A DNA stretch of 64,000 bases, taken from positions 1,240,001 to 1,304,000 of the forward strand of contig NZ_CP133038.1 of NCBI RefSeq assembly GCF_033060595.1, written 5' to 3'. Numbering within the stretch: the stretch's first letter is position 1; each line of letters starts with the position of its first letter. The position numbers and the translations under genes were made by a program. Of the stretch, positions 16,563 to 24,447 are shown in pieces. The notes below the pieces were generated by a model. That model did not search any database and was not told the origin of the DNA. It saw only the letters and a list, made by a program, of their open reading frames with translations. Source of the DNA: Pyramidobacter sp. YE332 (GTDB lineage Bacteria; Synergistota; Synergistia; Synergistales; Dethiosulfovibrionaceae).

Positions 16563-17846
16563 CTACGACAATTTGCAGATCACGTACACCGCCGCGGAAG
16601 AAATGAACAGAGAGATCAACACGACGCGCAGACCGATCTTCATGAAATACCCGAAGGAAATGCCGACGTTGTTTTTCACGGCCAGATCGGCCATCACCGC
16701 ATTGGCGGCCGCCCCCAGATAGCTGCCGTTGCCCCCGAGACAGGCGCCCAAAGCCAGCGCCCAGTACAGCGGCGTCGCCGGCATGCCGGTCGCCGAAGCG
16801 ATTTCCGCGACGACGTAGACGAAGATCGCCGCAAAGGCCGCGCTGTTGATGAAGATGCAGGCAATGCCCGAGACCCAAAGGATCCCCAGCGCCATCAGCA
16901 GCGGCGAGTCGGAGAAAAGCGACGCGATGCCGTGCGCTATGGCGGTGATCACGCCGGTAGCGCGCAGCCCGCCGCCCATGACGAAAAGCGAGACGAAGTA
17001 AATGATCGTCGTCCAGCCCACTTCGTCGCGGATGATCGCCGCGTCGTCGATGCCGGTGATGATCAGAAGCACGGCCGCGGCCGTCAGGGCCGAAACCGAG
17101 GGCTCGACGTCGATCTGCTTCTGCAGCACGAACGCGGCCAGGACGAAGGAGATGACGATCAGCGCCTTGGTCATCAGCCGCCGGTCGGTGATCAGCTTCG
17201 ACTCGTCGACCTGGTTCAGGCGGGCCGTCGCCTCGGCGTCCACGGCGCTCAGCTCGGCGCGGTAGCGGCGCTCCATATACAGCGTGACGGCCGCCCAGAC
17301 ACCCAGGGCGACAGGCGTCATCACTCTGATGAAGTCATTGAACGAGAGTCCGGCGATGGAGCCGATGATCATGTTGGGCGGATCGCCGATCAGCGTCCCC
17401 GTGCCGCCGATGGTCGAGGCAAAGCTCTCCACCATCAGAAACGGAAGCGGTTTGAGGCCGATCAGATCGCAGAGCGACAATACAACCGGCGTCACCAGCA
17501 GGATCGTCGTGACGTTGTCGAGAAACGCCGAAAGGATCACCGTGATGAACGAGATCGACCAGAGGATCAGGCGCCCCCGGCCGCCGGTCACCTTCACGGC
17601 CTTGACGGCGATATACTGGAACACGCCGCACTTCGACAGAATCCCCACGACGATCATCATGCCCACGAGCAGACCGACCGTGTTGTGGTCGATCGCCGCG
17701 ACGATTTGATCGCCGGAAAGAAGGCCGCTCAGCGCCATCACCGAGGCGCCCAGCAGCGTGGCGGTCGTCGACTTCACCTTGCCGCTGGCGATCGCGGCGA
17801 TGACGCCGACAAAGATGGATAGCGCCGCCCAAGCTCTGATGTCCAT
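16563..17846 (-). CDS. ArsB/NhaD-type ion transporter (IT superfamily) membrane protein
   Basis: The protein has 427 residues with about 11-12 hydrophobic segments. Two re-entrant-loop signatures of the ArsB/NhaD/CitM superfamily are clear: GGTGTLIGDPPNMIIGSIAG at about 147-166, and GACLGGNGSYLGAAANAVMA near the C-terminus. Substrates in this superfamily include Na+/H+, arsenite and dicarboxylates, so the cargo cannot be named from sequence alone. The ATG at 17846 is spaced from a GGAGG by about 6 bases. The downstream CBS gene probably shares its transcript. Confidence 0.87.
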   Translation of the reverse strand: MDIRAWAALSIFVGVIAAIASGKVKSTTATLLGASVMALSGLLSGDQIVAAIDHNTVGLLVGMMIVVGILSKCGVFQYIAVKAVKVTGGRGRLILWSISFITVILSAFLDNVTTILLVTPVVLSLCDLIGLKPLPFLMVESFASTIGGTGTLIGDPPNMIIGSIAGLSFNDFIRVMTPVALGVWAAVTLYMERRYRAELSAVDAEATARLNQVDESKLITDRRLMTKALIVISFVLAAFVLQKQIDVEPSVSALTAAAVLLIITGIDDAAIIRDEVGWTTIIYFVSLFVMGGGLRATGVITAIAHGIASLFSDSPLLMALGILWVSGIACIFINSAAFAAIFVYVVAEIASATGMPATPLYWALALGACLGGNGSYLGAAANAVMADLAVKNNVGISFGYFMKIGLRVVLISLFISSAAVYVICKLS

Positions 17847-18084
17847 GTATCATGCCTCCTGAGCGAAATGATAATGCCAAGGCGTTTTTCCCCCTCGGCC
17901 GGTTTCGCCGCTCCGGGGAACATTACGTTTGGATTGCATAGCGCAGTATAGCTCAACCCCAAAAAAACGCAAGGCAAATAGCACATAAACAACACATTGC
18001 AAGTTACAAGCCAGCCCCTTGAATTCATCGTGCGTACGCAAACGCCCCGATGCGAACGGCAAAAGCGTACCGACAGTCATAAAA

Positions 18085-18122
18085 ACAGAACGAGAACGGC
18101 TTCTTCGGCCATTCCCGTTCTT
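18085..18122 (-). terminator. Terminator-like hairpin after the NhaC gene
   Basis: On the minus strand an imperfect stem of about 14 bp (AGAACGGG... with ...CCGTTCT) is followed by GTTTTTATG. It lies within 50 bp of the nhaC stop. The mismatches lower confidence. Confidence 0.55.
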
Positions 18123-18130
18123 CGGAGCGA

Positions 18131-19441
18131 TCAGCTTTTGAACCAGATCCTTTTCATCAGCGCATAGGAAAGAGGGAGCAAATAGAGGTACGCGGCATAC
18201 GGAAGAGCCCGCGCCGGGACTCCCAGCATCGCCAGCGGCACGGAACAGGCGATACACCACGGGATCAGCCCCGCCGTCACCACCGTCGAGTTGGCAATGT
18301 CCTGCGCCAGCTCCGCGCGACTGAGCCCCGCGCGTTCATAAGGGCTTTTCATCATTTGAGTCGTCATCATGATGCCGATCGTCTGATTGCAGAAAATCCC
18401 GTTGGCAATAACGCCGACCAGCGTCAACGCGGCAAAAGGACTCGTTCGGCGCATAAAGCCGACAAGGCGCCCCTGAAGGCCGTCGAGCATGTGCGTGCCG
18501 TCGAAAATCCCCGAATAGGTCCCGGAAATAAACAGGACGGCGCACATGTCGAGCATGGAACTCAGCCCGCCGCCGTTGAACAGCGCCGCCGCAGAGCCGG
18601 GCTCGGCGGAGAACCCAAAGGCGGCATATCGAAGCGAACCGCTCCAGGAAGCGTGCTGAAAACACACCGTGCAGCCCCAGGCACACGCGATGCTGGCAAG
18701 AAACGCATAAAGCGGCCGCACTTTCAGCAGTGGCATCACAAACATGATGACCGCGGGAACGATCACCCACGGCGTCAAATTGAAACTCTTCTCCAACGAC
18801 AGGATCATGCCGCTGTCGGCGCGTGGCATCGGGTAAGCCAGAGAAAGAAGATAATAGAACAGACACGAACACCCGACCGCCGTCAGAGACGTTTTCATCA
18901 TCAGCCTGATATTGTCGTAAAGCTCGGTTCCCGTCAACGACGCGACAAGATTTGCGCAGGACGATACCGGCGAACAGCGATCGCCAAAGTAGATGCCGGA
19001 CATGATGGCCCCTGCGGTGATCAGCTCGTTGGCCCCGCCGCCGCGGGCCAAAGCCATCAGGGCGACGCCGAGAGTGCCGGCGACGCCGAACGAGGTGCCG
19101 ATCGCGTAGGACAATCCGCAGGAAAGCGCATAGGCGGCGAGGATAAACAACGAAGGCCTGATCAGGCGCATTCCCCACGTTACCAGGAAAGCGAAAGTCC
19201 CCGCCGAACGCCACAGCCCCGTCAACATGCCGATCAACAGCAAAACGCGAATGACGATCAGAGAATTCTTCGCGCCCGGCCATGACATTTTCAACAGGAC
19301 GCCAAGACGGTACCCCCGATGCAGCCCCACGGCGACAAAAGCGAAATAGCCGACGGTCATCGCCCAGAACATGGGCAGACGACAGCCGAGCCCCACCGCC
19401 ATCGCTCCTGCGAAAAAGACGAACGCTACGACAAGATCCAT
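18131..19441 (-). CDS. NhaC-family Na+/H+ antiporter
   Basis: The protein has 436 residues with about 11 membrane helices. The signature GTSFGVAGTLGVALMALA followed by GAIMSGIYFGDRCSPVSSCA matches the NhaC/malate-lactate antiporter family, in which Asp and Ser of GDxxSP lie in the transport path. A second family block is SGTYSGIFDGTHMLDG. Substrate is probably Na+/H+, but NhaC relatives also exchange organic acids. It has its own near-consensus promoter and terminator, so it is a single-gene unit. The ATG at 19441 is preceded by GAGGTG. Confidence 0.88.
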   Translation of the reverse strand: MDLVVAFVFFAGAMAVGLGCRLPMFWAMTVGYFAFVAVGLHRGYRLGVLLKMSWPGAKNSLIVIRVLLLIGMLTGLWRSAGTFAFLVTWGMRLIRPSLFILAAYALSCGLSYAIGTSFGVAGTLGVALMALARGGGANELITAGAIMSGIYFGDRCSPVSSCANLVASLTGTELYDNIRLMMKTSLTAVGCSCLFYYLLSLAYPMPRADSGMILSLEKSFNLTPWVIVPAVIMFVMPLLKVRPLYAFLASIACAWGCTVCFQHASWSGSLRYAAFGFSAEPGSAAALFNGGGLSSMLDMCAVLFISGTYSGIFDGTHMLDGLQGRLVGFMRRTSPFAALTLVGVIANGIFCNQTIGIMMTTQMMKSPYERAGLSRAELAQDIANSTVVTAGLIPWCIACSVPLAMLGVPARALPYAAYLYLLPLSYALMKRIWFKS

Positions 19442-19483
19442 CCCAGCACCTCTGTAATAACGACTCGATCACTGAAGAGTTTG

Positions 19484-19512
19484 ATTCTAAAAATTGCCAC
19501 GGGGAGTGTCAA
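19484..19512 (-). promoter_or_regulatory. Sigma-70 promoter of the NhaC gene
   Basis: On the minus strand TTGACA (19512-19507) and TAGAAT (19489-19484) are separated by 17 bases; the match is 6/6 and 5/6. The gene starts about 43 bp downstream of the -10 box. Confidence 0.75.
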
Positions 19513-19670
19513 CTGTTTTATACTTAAGCCCGCGCTTTTCTTAACGCCGCGCGGCGCTGCCGACATTCCGCCTCATGCAGCCCGCGGATCTATGATACAA
19601 TATTATTCACATTTTACGGAACGACTTCAACGCCTCGTTCATCCCTTCACGACAATTCGGAGGCCCCTTC

Positions 19671-20312
19671 ATGGATAAAGAACCGATTCCCCTGCTCCCC
19701 CGCTGGAGCACCCTGCTTTTCCTGCGCCGTTTTATCGCGCAGCCGGGACAGATCGGCAGCGTCGCGCCCAGTTCTCACTTTCTCGTTCAGGAGATGCTCA
19801 AACTCACGGACTGGGCCGCAGTGACCGACGTTGCTGAACTCGGCGCCGGCACCGGAGTTGTCACGGAAGCGCTCCTCAGGAAAATCTCTCCCGATGCCTG
19901 TCTTTCCGTCTTCGAACTGGACCGGAAACTGCGCGAAAAAATCGAAAACAGATTTAAGATCGCCGTGTTCCCAGATGCCTGCGACCTCGCGCAGGTCATC
20001 AGGCCACGTTCGCTGGACGTGATCATTTCCAGCCTTCCCTGGACAACGCTCCCAAGAGAAGTTTCCGGCAAAATCCTCCAGGGCGTGGTGACATGCTTAA
20101 AACCCAGCGGCCAATTCATCGCCTATCAATATTCCCGACAAATGCACCGTCTTTTCTGTCATCTTTTCGAATCGGTCAGAATCTCGTTCGTGCTCCGCAA
20201 CATCCCGCCGGCGTTCGTCTACGATTGCCACACGCCGCAAAACCGCGCCGAGGAAAAGGCGGCGCTTTTTTTCGCGCACAGGCTCAGTGAACGCCATAAT
20301 CTTTCGCAATGA
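19671..20312 (+). CDS. SAM-dependent methyltransferase, phospholipid N-methyltransferase-like
   Basis: The protein has 213 residues. The opening LLFLRRFIAQPGQIGSVAPSSHFL resembles PmtA-type phospholipid N-methyltransferases and RsmA-like enzymes. SAM motif I is DVAELGAGTGVVTEALL at about 53-69, and DVIISSLPWTTLP corresponds to motif IV. Such enzymes methylate phosphatidylethanolamine at the membrane face, but related proteins act on other lipids or rRNA, so the substrate is open. There is no predicted membrane span. It is a single gene on the plus strand, divergent from nhaC and followed by a terminator. Confidence 0.78.
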   Translation: MDKEPIPLLPRWSTLLFLRRFIAQPGQIGSVAPSSHFLVQEMLKLTDWAAVTDVAELGAGTGVVTEALLRKISPDACLSVFELDRKLREKIENRFKIAVFPDACDLAQVIRPRSLDVIISSLPWTTLPREVSGKILQGVVTCLKPSGQFIAYQYSRQMHRLFCHLFESVRISFVLRNIPPAFVYDCHTPQNRAEEKAALFFAHRLSERHNLSQ

Positions 20313-20398
20313 CCGCTCCTGCCCGACGGTGCGGTGCTCTGCCATTTTGTGCGCTCGCCTTGCTCCCGCCGCGCACAATTCAAAAAATCGTTTCTCTG

Positions 20399-20433
20399 GC
20401 CGGACGAATGCCTCGCATTCGCCCGGCTTTTCT
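20399..20433 (+). terminator. Intrinsic terminator after the methyltransferase gene
   Basis: Arms 20399-20411 and 20415-20427 pair over 13 bp with one mismatch and a 3-base loop, followed by TTTTCT. It lies about 87 bp after the stop codon. Confidence 0.65.
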
Positions 20434-20751
20434 GAGCCGAGACAGAACGGACGCTTCGAAATTCCTCCTGAGATCATTCACGTGCGCCGCTCAAAGATAT
20501 ATTAAAGGCTTTATAAATATTTATCGTCGCAAAGCAAAAAGCTGGATAATATATAGTTATTTTTCATCTAAAATCAGCAAACATCAATAATTACAGTGAC
20601 AGTCAATATTCATAACTTATGAGCAAGACATGTATACACATAAACGCACTGGACTCACCAGGAAAGAGTGTTAAAATAAAATTGTGATTGATGTAGCATG
20701 TGTTCGGTTTGAAGCGGTATTTTACCGCTAAATCTCAGGAGGTGTTTTGCT
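20434..20751 (+). other. Gene-free upstream region of gdhA
   Basis: No gene is supported. The middle is AT-rich. A short inverted repeat (GCGGTATTTTACCGC) lies about 35 bp before the gdhA start, and an AGGAGGTGT ribosome binding site lies 5 bases before it. I could not place a convincing -35/-10 pair or a known riboswitch. Confidence 0.6.
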
Positions 20752-22026
20752 ATGGCTTTGGTAAAACGTAAGTCTGACAATGTACTCCTTCGCACGGCAC
20801 TCGAGAACTTCTACGGCGCAGCTGAGGAAATGGGGCTTGACGAGGGGATCACCGACATCCTCGCCCATTCCGAGCGCAAGACCTGCGTCTCCGTCCCCGT
20901 TGAAATGGACGACGGTTCCATCAAGGTCTTCGAAGGTTTCCGCGTCGCTCACAACAGCGCCGTCGGCCCCGCCAAGGGCGGCGTGCGTTTCCATCAGGAC
21001 GTGTGCCTTGACGAGTGCGAAGCTCTCGCTTTCATGATGACGTGGAAGTGTTCGCTGGCCGGCATCCCTTACGGCGGCGGCAAGGGCGGCGTGCGCGTCG
21101 ACGCGCTGAAGCTCTCCAAGAAGGAGCTCGAGCGCCTGAGCCGCACCTATGCGGCCCGCATCGAACCGGTCGTCGGCGCCTGGACGGACGTTCCCGCGCC
21201 CGACGTGAACACCAACGGTCAGGTCATGACCTGGTTCATGGACACCATCAGCCGCATGCGCGGTCGTCTCGAACCGGCGATCTTCACCGGCAAGCCCATT
21301 CCCCTCTGGGGTTCCAAAGGCCGCAACGCGGCCACCGGCCTTGGCGTCGCCACCTGCGCCATCGAATTCATGAAGGCCCTCGGCAAGGACATCAAGGGCA
21401 TGAAGTGCGCCGTGATGGGATTCGGCAACGTCGGGTCCTTCGCCGCCAAGACCCTCGCCGAAGCCGGCGCCAAGGTCGTCGCCATCAGCGACATCACCGG
21501 CGTTTACTACAATGAGAACGGCATCGACATCGCCAAGGCGTTCAAACTGATCGCTTCCAACCCCAAGAAACTCCTGACGGGTCTTGACAAGGAACCGGGC
21601 GTCACGATGATCAATTCCATCCAGACGTGCGATTGCGACATCTTCCTGCCCTGCGCGCTGGAAGGCGTCATCACCGAGAAGAACGCCGGCGACATCAAGG
21701 CCAAGTACATCGTCGAAGGCGCGAACGGCCCCACCACGCCCGAAGGCGACAAGATCCTCGATCAGAAAGGCATCCTCGTCGTTCCCGACTTCCTCGCCAA
21801 CTCCGGCGGCGTGATCGGATCCTACTTCGAGTGGTGCCAGGATCTCGGCGGTTTCTTCTGGTCCGAAGAGGACTACAACAACCGTCTGCTAAGCATCATG
21901 AAGGACAATTTCAAGAAGGTCTGGGACTACGCTCAGACGCACAACGTGAAGATGCGCCGCGCGGCGTTCCTGGCCGCCATCAAACGCGTCGCCGACGCCA
22001 CGGAAATGCGCGGAGTGTATCTCTAG
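20752..22026 (+). CDS. gdhA: Glutamate dehydrogenase
   Basis: Oxidatively deaminates glutamate to 2-oxoglutarate (or the reverse) with NAD(P). The protein has 424 residues, the length of the hexameric class. Substrate-binding region GGVRFHQDVCLDECEALAFM and catalytic Lys in MTWKCSLAGIPYGGGKGG are present. The nucleotide-binding fold is VMGFGNVGSFAAKTLAEAGA, followed by ANGPTTPEGD and NSGGVIGSYFEW. In an amino-acid-fermenting anaerobe it would be a central, strongly expressed enzyme, matching its strong ribosome binding site and perfect terminator. Whether NAD or NADP is used cannot be decided reliably by eye. Confidence 0.96.
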   Translation: MALVKRKSDNVLLRTALENFYGAAEEMGLDEGITDILAHSERKTCVSVPVEMDDGSIKVFEGFRVAHNSAVGPAKGGVRFHQDVCLDECEALAFMMTWKCSLAGIPYGGGKGGVRVDALKLSKKELERLSRTYAARIEPVVGAWTDVPAPDVNTNGQVMTWFMDTISRMRGRLEPAIFTGKPIPLWGSKGRNAATGLGVATCAIEFMKALGKDIKGMKCAVMGFGNVGSFAAKTLAEAGAKVVAISDITGVYYNENGIDIAKAFKLIASNPKKLLTGLDKEPGVTMINSIQTCDCDIFLPCALEGVITEKNAGDIKAKYIVEGANGPTTPEGDKILDQKGILVVPDFLANSGGVIGSYFEWCQDLGGFFWSEEDYNNRLLSIMKDNFKKVWDYAQTHNVKMRRAAFLAAIKRVADATEMRGVYL

Positions 22027-22066
22027 GTTTTACGGTTCCTCCGTCGTGAGTTATCACTATACCGAA

Positions 22067-22108
22067 GCAACAAAAAAGGACTGCTGAAAAGCAGTCCTTT
22101 TTTGTTGC
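22067..22108 (+). terminator. Strong bidirectional terminator after gdhA
   Basis: A 19-bp perfect stem (22067-22085 with 22090-22108), a GAAA loop, and A/T runs on both sides. It separates gdhA from the converging binding-protein gene and can serve both. Confidence 0.92.
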
Positions 22109-22119
22109 TTATCATTGCC

Positions 22120-23082
22120 TCAGCGCTTCAAGAAAAGCGTCTTCACGTCGATCTCCTTGTCGATCATGCCGTTGTCGAGCAGAAACTGTTCCGTTTTCTT
22201 CAGGTCTTCGACGTCTTTTTCGGAGACGTCCATGGCGAAATCGTACATGGGGAACATTTCCTCCACGGCTTCCACGCTCAGGCCGGTCGCCTCGGCCGTC
22301 ATCTTCATGGCTTCATCGTGATTTTCGGCGATGAACTGCAGGACCGAGCGCTGCGCCCTCTCGAACGTTTCGACCAACTCTTTGTTCTCGTCGTAGAATT
22401 TCTGGCTGGTGGCCGTGGCGATGAGTGCCGCGATCAGTCCGTCGCCGTCGGTGATCAGATGTTTGCCCGACTTCATGCAGTTGTAGGCGCTGGGGCCGGC
22501 CTGCAGCGCCGCGTCGATCGTGCCGCCTTCGAGGGCGGCCAGCGCCGCGGGGATCCCCATGTTGACGAATTTGACGTCGTCGATGGTCAGGCCGCCGGTT
22601 TTGAGGTATGCGACCAGCAATTCATGCAAATTGGTGCCTTTGGGACCGGCGACGGTCTTGCCCTTCAGCGCCGCCGGCGAATCGATGGCCGCGTCGTTGG
22701 AGAACAGCATGAACGCCTTGGGCGAACGGCTGTACATGCTGATGATCTTGACGTCGGCGCCGTTGGCCGCCGCCAGGATGACCGAGGTGCCGCCGACGGC
22801 GTTGAGGATCTGCAGGTCGCCGGAAGCGAGGGCCGCCGTCTGCTGCGGTCCGGCGGTCAGGTTGGCGTAGTTCACCGGCAGGCCCAGTTCTTTGAAGTAC
22901 GAGGCAAAGCTGCCCCGCGCTTTCTCGACGATGGAAGGCACGTTCAGCGGCGACTGCACGTAGGTGAAGTTCATCGACTCGACCGTGCGGGCTAAACTCG
23001 CCGTCCTCAAGCCGCCGACATTCAGCGCCAACGAACAGATCCCGATGAACGCAAGACGCTTCGCCACAGAAAACAATCCCAT
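22120..23082 (-). CDS. NMT1/THI5-like (SsuA-type) ABC substrate-binding protein
   Basis: The protein has 320 residues. An N-terminal signal sequence (LAFIGICSLALNVGG) is followed by a periplasmic-binding domain with a pattern typical of the nitrate/sulfonate/thiamine-precursor group: NLTAGPQQTAALASGDLQIL, AGPKGTNLHELLVAYLK, and LEGGTIDAALQAGPSAY. It binds a small organic solute in the periplasm, but the ligand is not evident. No permease or ATPase of the SsuBC type is adjacent, so partners lie elsewhere. The start at 23082 has AAGGAGGAG upstream. Confidence 0.85.
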   Translation of the reverse strand: MGLFSVAKRLAFIGICSLALNVGGLRTASLARTVESMNFTYVQSPLNVPSIVEKARGSFASYFKELGLPVNYANLTAGPQQTAALASGDLQILNAVGGTSVILAAANGADVKIISMYSRSPKAFMLFSNDAAIDSPAALKGKTVAGPKGTNLHELLVAYLKTGGLTIDDVKFVNMGIPAALAALEGGTIDAALQAGPSAYNCMKSGKHLITDGDGLIAALIATATSQKFYDENKELVETFERAQRSVLQFIAENHDEAMKMTAEATGLSVEAVEEMFPMYDFAMDVSEKDVEDLKKTEQFLLDNGMIDKEIDVKTLFLKR

Positions 23083-23261
23083 GGAAACTCCTCCTTAAAA
23101 ATATAATTTAAACTGTGATTGCACAAATTTCGACTGCGCTTAGGTGTGCGATGCCCATACAGGATTTTCGCTCACAAAGGTAAAAATTGCAACAGCGCCA
23201 ACGAACGATTCCCCTTCGCCCTTTTTCGGTTTTCCGGTCATTTTTATCTGTTGGATCTCAC

Positions 23262-23290
23262 TTGGAATCACTGACTATCTGCGCTATAAT
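23262..23290 (+). promoter_or_regulatory. Probable sigma-70 promoter of the iron-type ABC operon
   Basis: TTGGAA (23262-23267) and TATAAT (23285-23290) are separated by 17 bases; the -10 is a perfect match and the -35 matches 4 of 6. The gene start is 56 bp downstream of the -10 box. I did not find a clear Fur-type palindrome. Confidence 0.6.
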
Positions 23291-23345
23291 GTTTACGTTC
23301 CATCTGGCGTCTCATCTCAATCATTTCAGAAAGGATGTTTCGGTG

Positions 23346-24332
23346 ATGAAAAAGTTTGCTGCACTCGTTCTGTTGTTGGGCCTGACGGCTCTGCCCGCAA
23401 GCGCGGCGGAGATCAACGCCTACTCGATCATGCCGGAGAAGTACGTTTCCAAGGTGACTCAGGCGTTCGAGCAGGAGACGGGGATCCACGTCAATTTCCT
23501 GCGTCTGTCTTCCGGCGAGGCCAAGACGCGCCTCGAAGCCGAGAAGAACAATCCTCAGGTCGACGTGCTGATCGGCGGACCGGCCGATACCTATGAAGCG
23601 ATCGTCACGCAGGGCGTCTTCGAGAAATACCTGCCTCAGGGCGTCGAGGCGATCCCGGCCAAGTTCCGCAGCGCGGACGGCTACTGGACGGGCATCGGCA
23701 TCATCCCGCTGTGCTTCCTGACGAACGAGGATTTCCTCAAGAAGAACGAGATGCAGGCTCCCGCAACCTGGAACGATCTGCTCGATCCCAGATACAAGAA
23801 CGGTCTGCAGATGGCCGACGCCCGCACGTCCGGCACGGCGACGGAGCGTATTTTCTCGCTGGTGAAGATCATGGGCGAAGACGAAGCTTTCAAGTATCAG
23901 AAGAAGCTGCACGCCAACATCCAGATGTACACGAAGAGCGGCGCGGGCGGCGCCATGCCGATCGCGACCGGTCAGTGCGCTTCCGGCATTTTCTACATCG
24001 TCGACGCGCTCGACATCCAGCAGCAGGGCTACCCCGTGGTGATCAGCTATCCCAAGGACGGCGTGTCCTACGGCATCGAAGGCTGCGGCGTCGTGCACGG
24101 AGCCAAGAACCTCGAGGACGCCAAGAAGTTCGCCGACTGGATGGTCAGCAAGAGCTTTGCCGATTTCATCGTCGCCAACAAGATCAACTACGTTCCCACC
24201 CGCACCGACGTCACAACCGACAACCCTCTGCTCAATCTGAACGCGATCAACCTTGTCGAGACCGACGTGGCATGGAAGGGCGCCAAGCGCGACGAGTTCG
24301 TGGAGCGCTGGAAGAACGAGGTCATCAAGTAG
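23346..24332 (+). CDS. Periplasmic binding protein of an iron-type ABC transporter
   Basis: The protein has 328 residues. Signal peptide MKKFAALVLLLGLTALPASA is followed by AEINAYSIMPEKYVSKVTQAFEQETGIHVNFLRLSSGEA, the AfuA/FbpA opening. Blocks such as NPQVDVLIGGPADTYEAIV and TWNDLLDPRYKNGLQMADA are also family-typical. It would bind ferric iron or a related ligand such as a phosphonate or spermidine-like compound; iron is the usual inference. I chose the ATG at 23346 with AAAGGAT upstream; longer in-frame starts precede the promoter. It is followed by a terminator and then its permease and ATPase. Confidence 0.88.
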   Translation: MKKFAALVLLLGLTALPASAAEINAYSIMPEKYVSKVTQAFEQETGIHVNFLRLSSGEAKTRLEAEKNNPQVDVLIGGPADTYEAIVTQGVFEKYLPQGVEAIPAKFRSADGYWTGIGIIPLCFLTNEDFLKKNEMQAPATWNDLLDPRYKNGLQMADARTSGTATERIFSLVKIMGEDEAFKYQKKLHANIQMYTKSGAGGAMPIATGQCASGIFYIVDALDIQQQGYPVVISYPKDGVSYGIEGCGVVHGAKNLEDAKKFADWMVSKSFADFIVANKINYVPTRTDVTTDNPLLNLNAINLVETDVAWKGAKRDEFVERWKNEVIK

Positions 24333-24347
24333 CGCGGCAATTTATCC

Positions 24348-24374
24348 GGGGCTCCTCGCGGAGCCCCTTTTTTT
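24348..24374 (+). terminator. Intrinsic terminator between binding protein and permease
   Basis: An 8-bp GC-rich stem (24348-24355 with 24360-24367), a TCGC loop and seven T residues. It lies inside the apparent operon, so it probably lets the binding protein be made in excess over the membrane parts. Confidence 0.85.
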
Positions 24375-24447
24375 GACGGTCCGGCAGGCTGCCGCTCCAT
24401 CGGACGCAGCCCGTACGTGATATTTCGACTGAAGCAGGTGAAAAACT

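Noticed and set aside
20434-20751. A riboswitch upstream of gdhA
   Set aside because: Only a short inverted repeat near the start was found. There is no multi-stem conserved pattern that I can match to a known class.
23168-23345. An N-terminal extension of the iron-type binding protein
   Set aside because: The longer frame reads through the predicted promoter, whereas the ATG at 23346 starts an ideal signal peptide behind a ribosome binding site.
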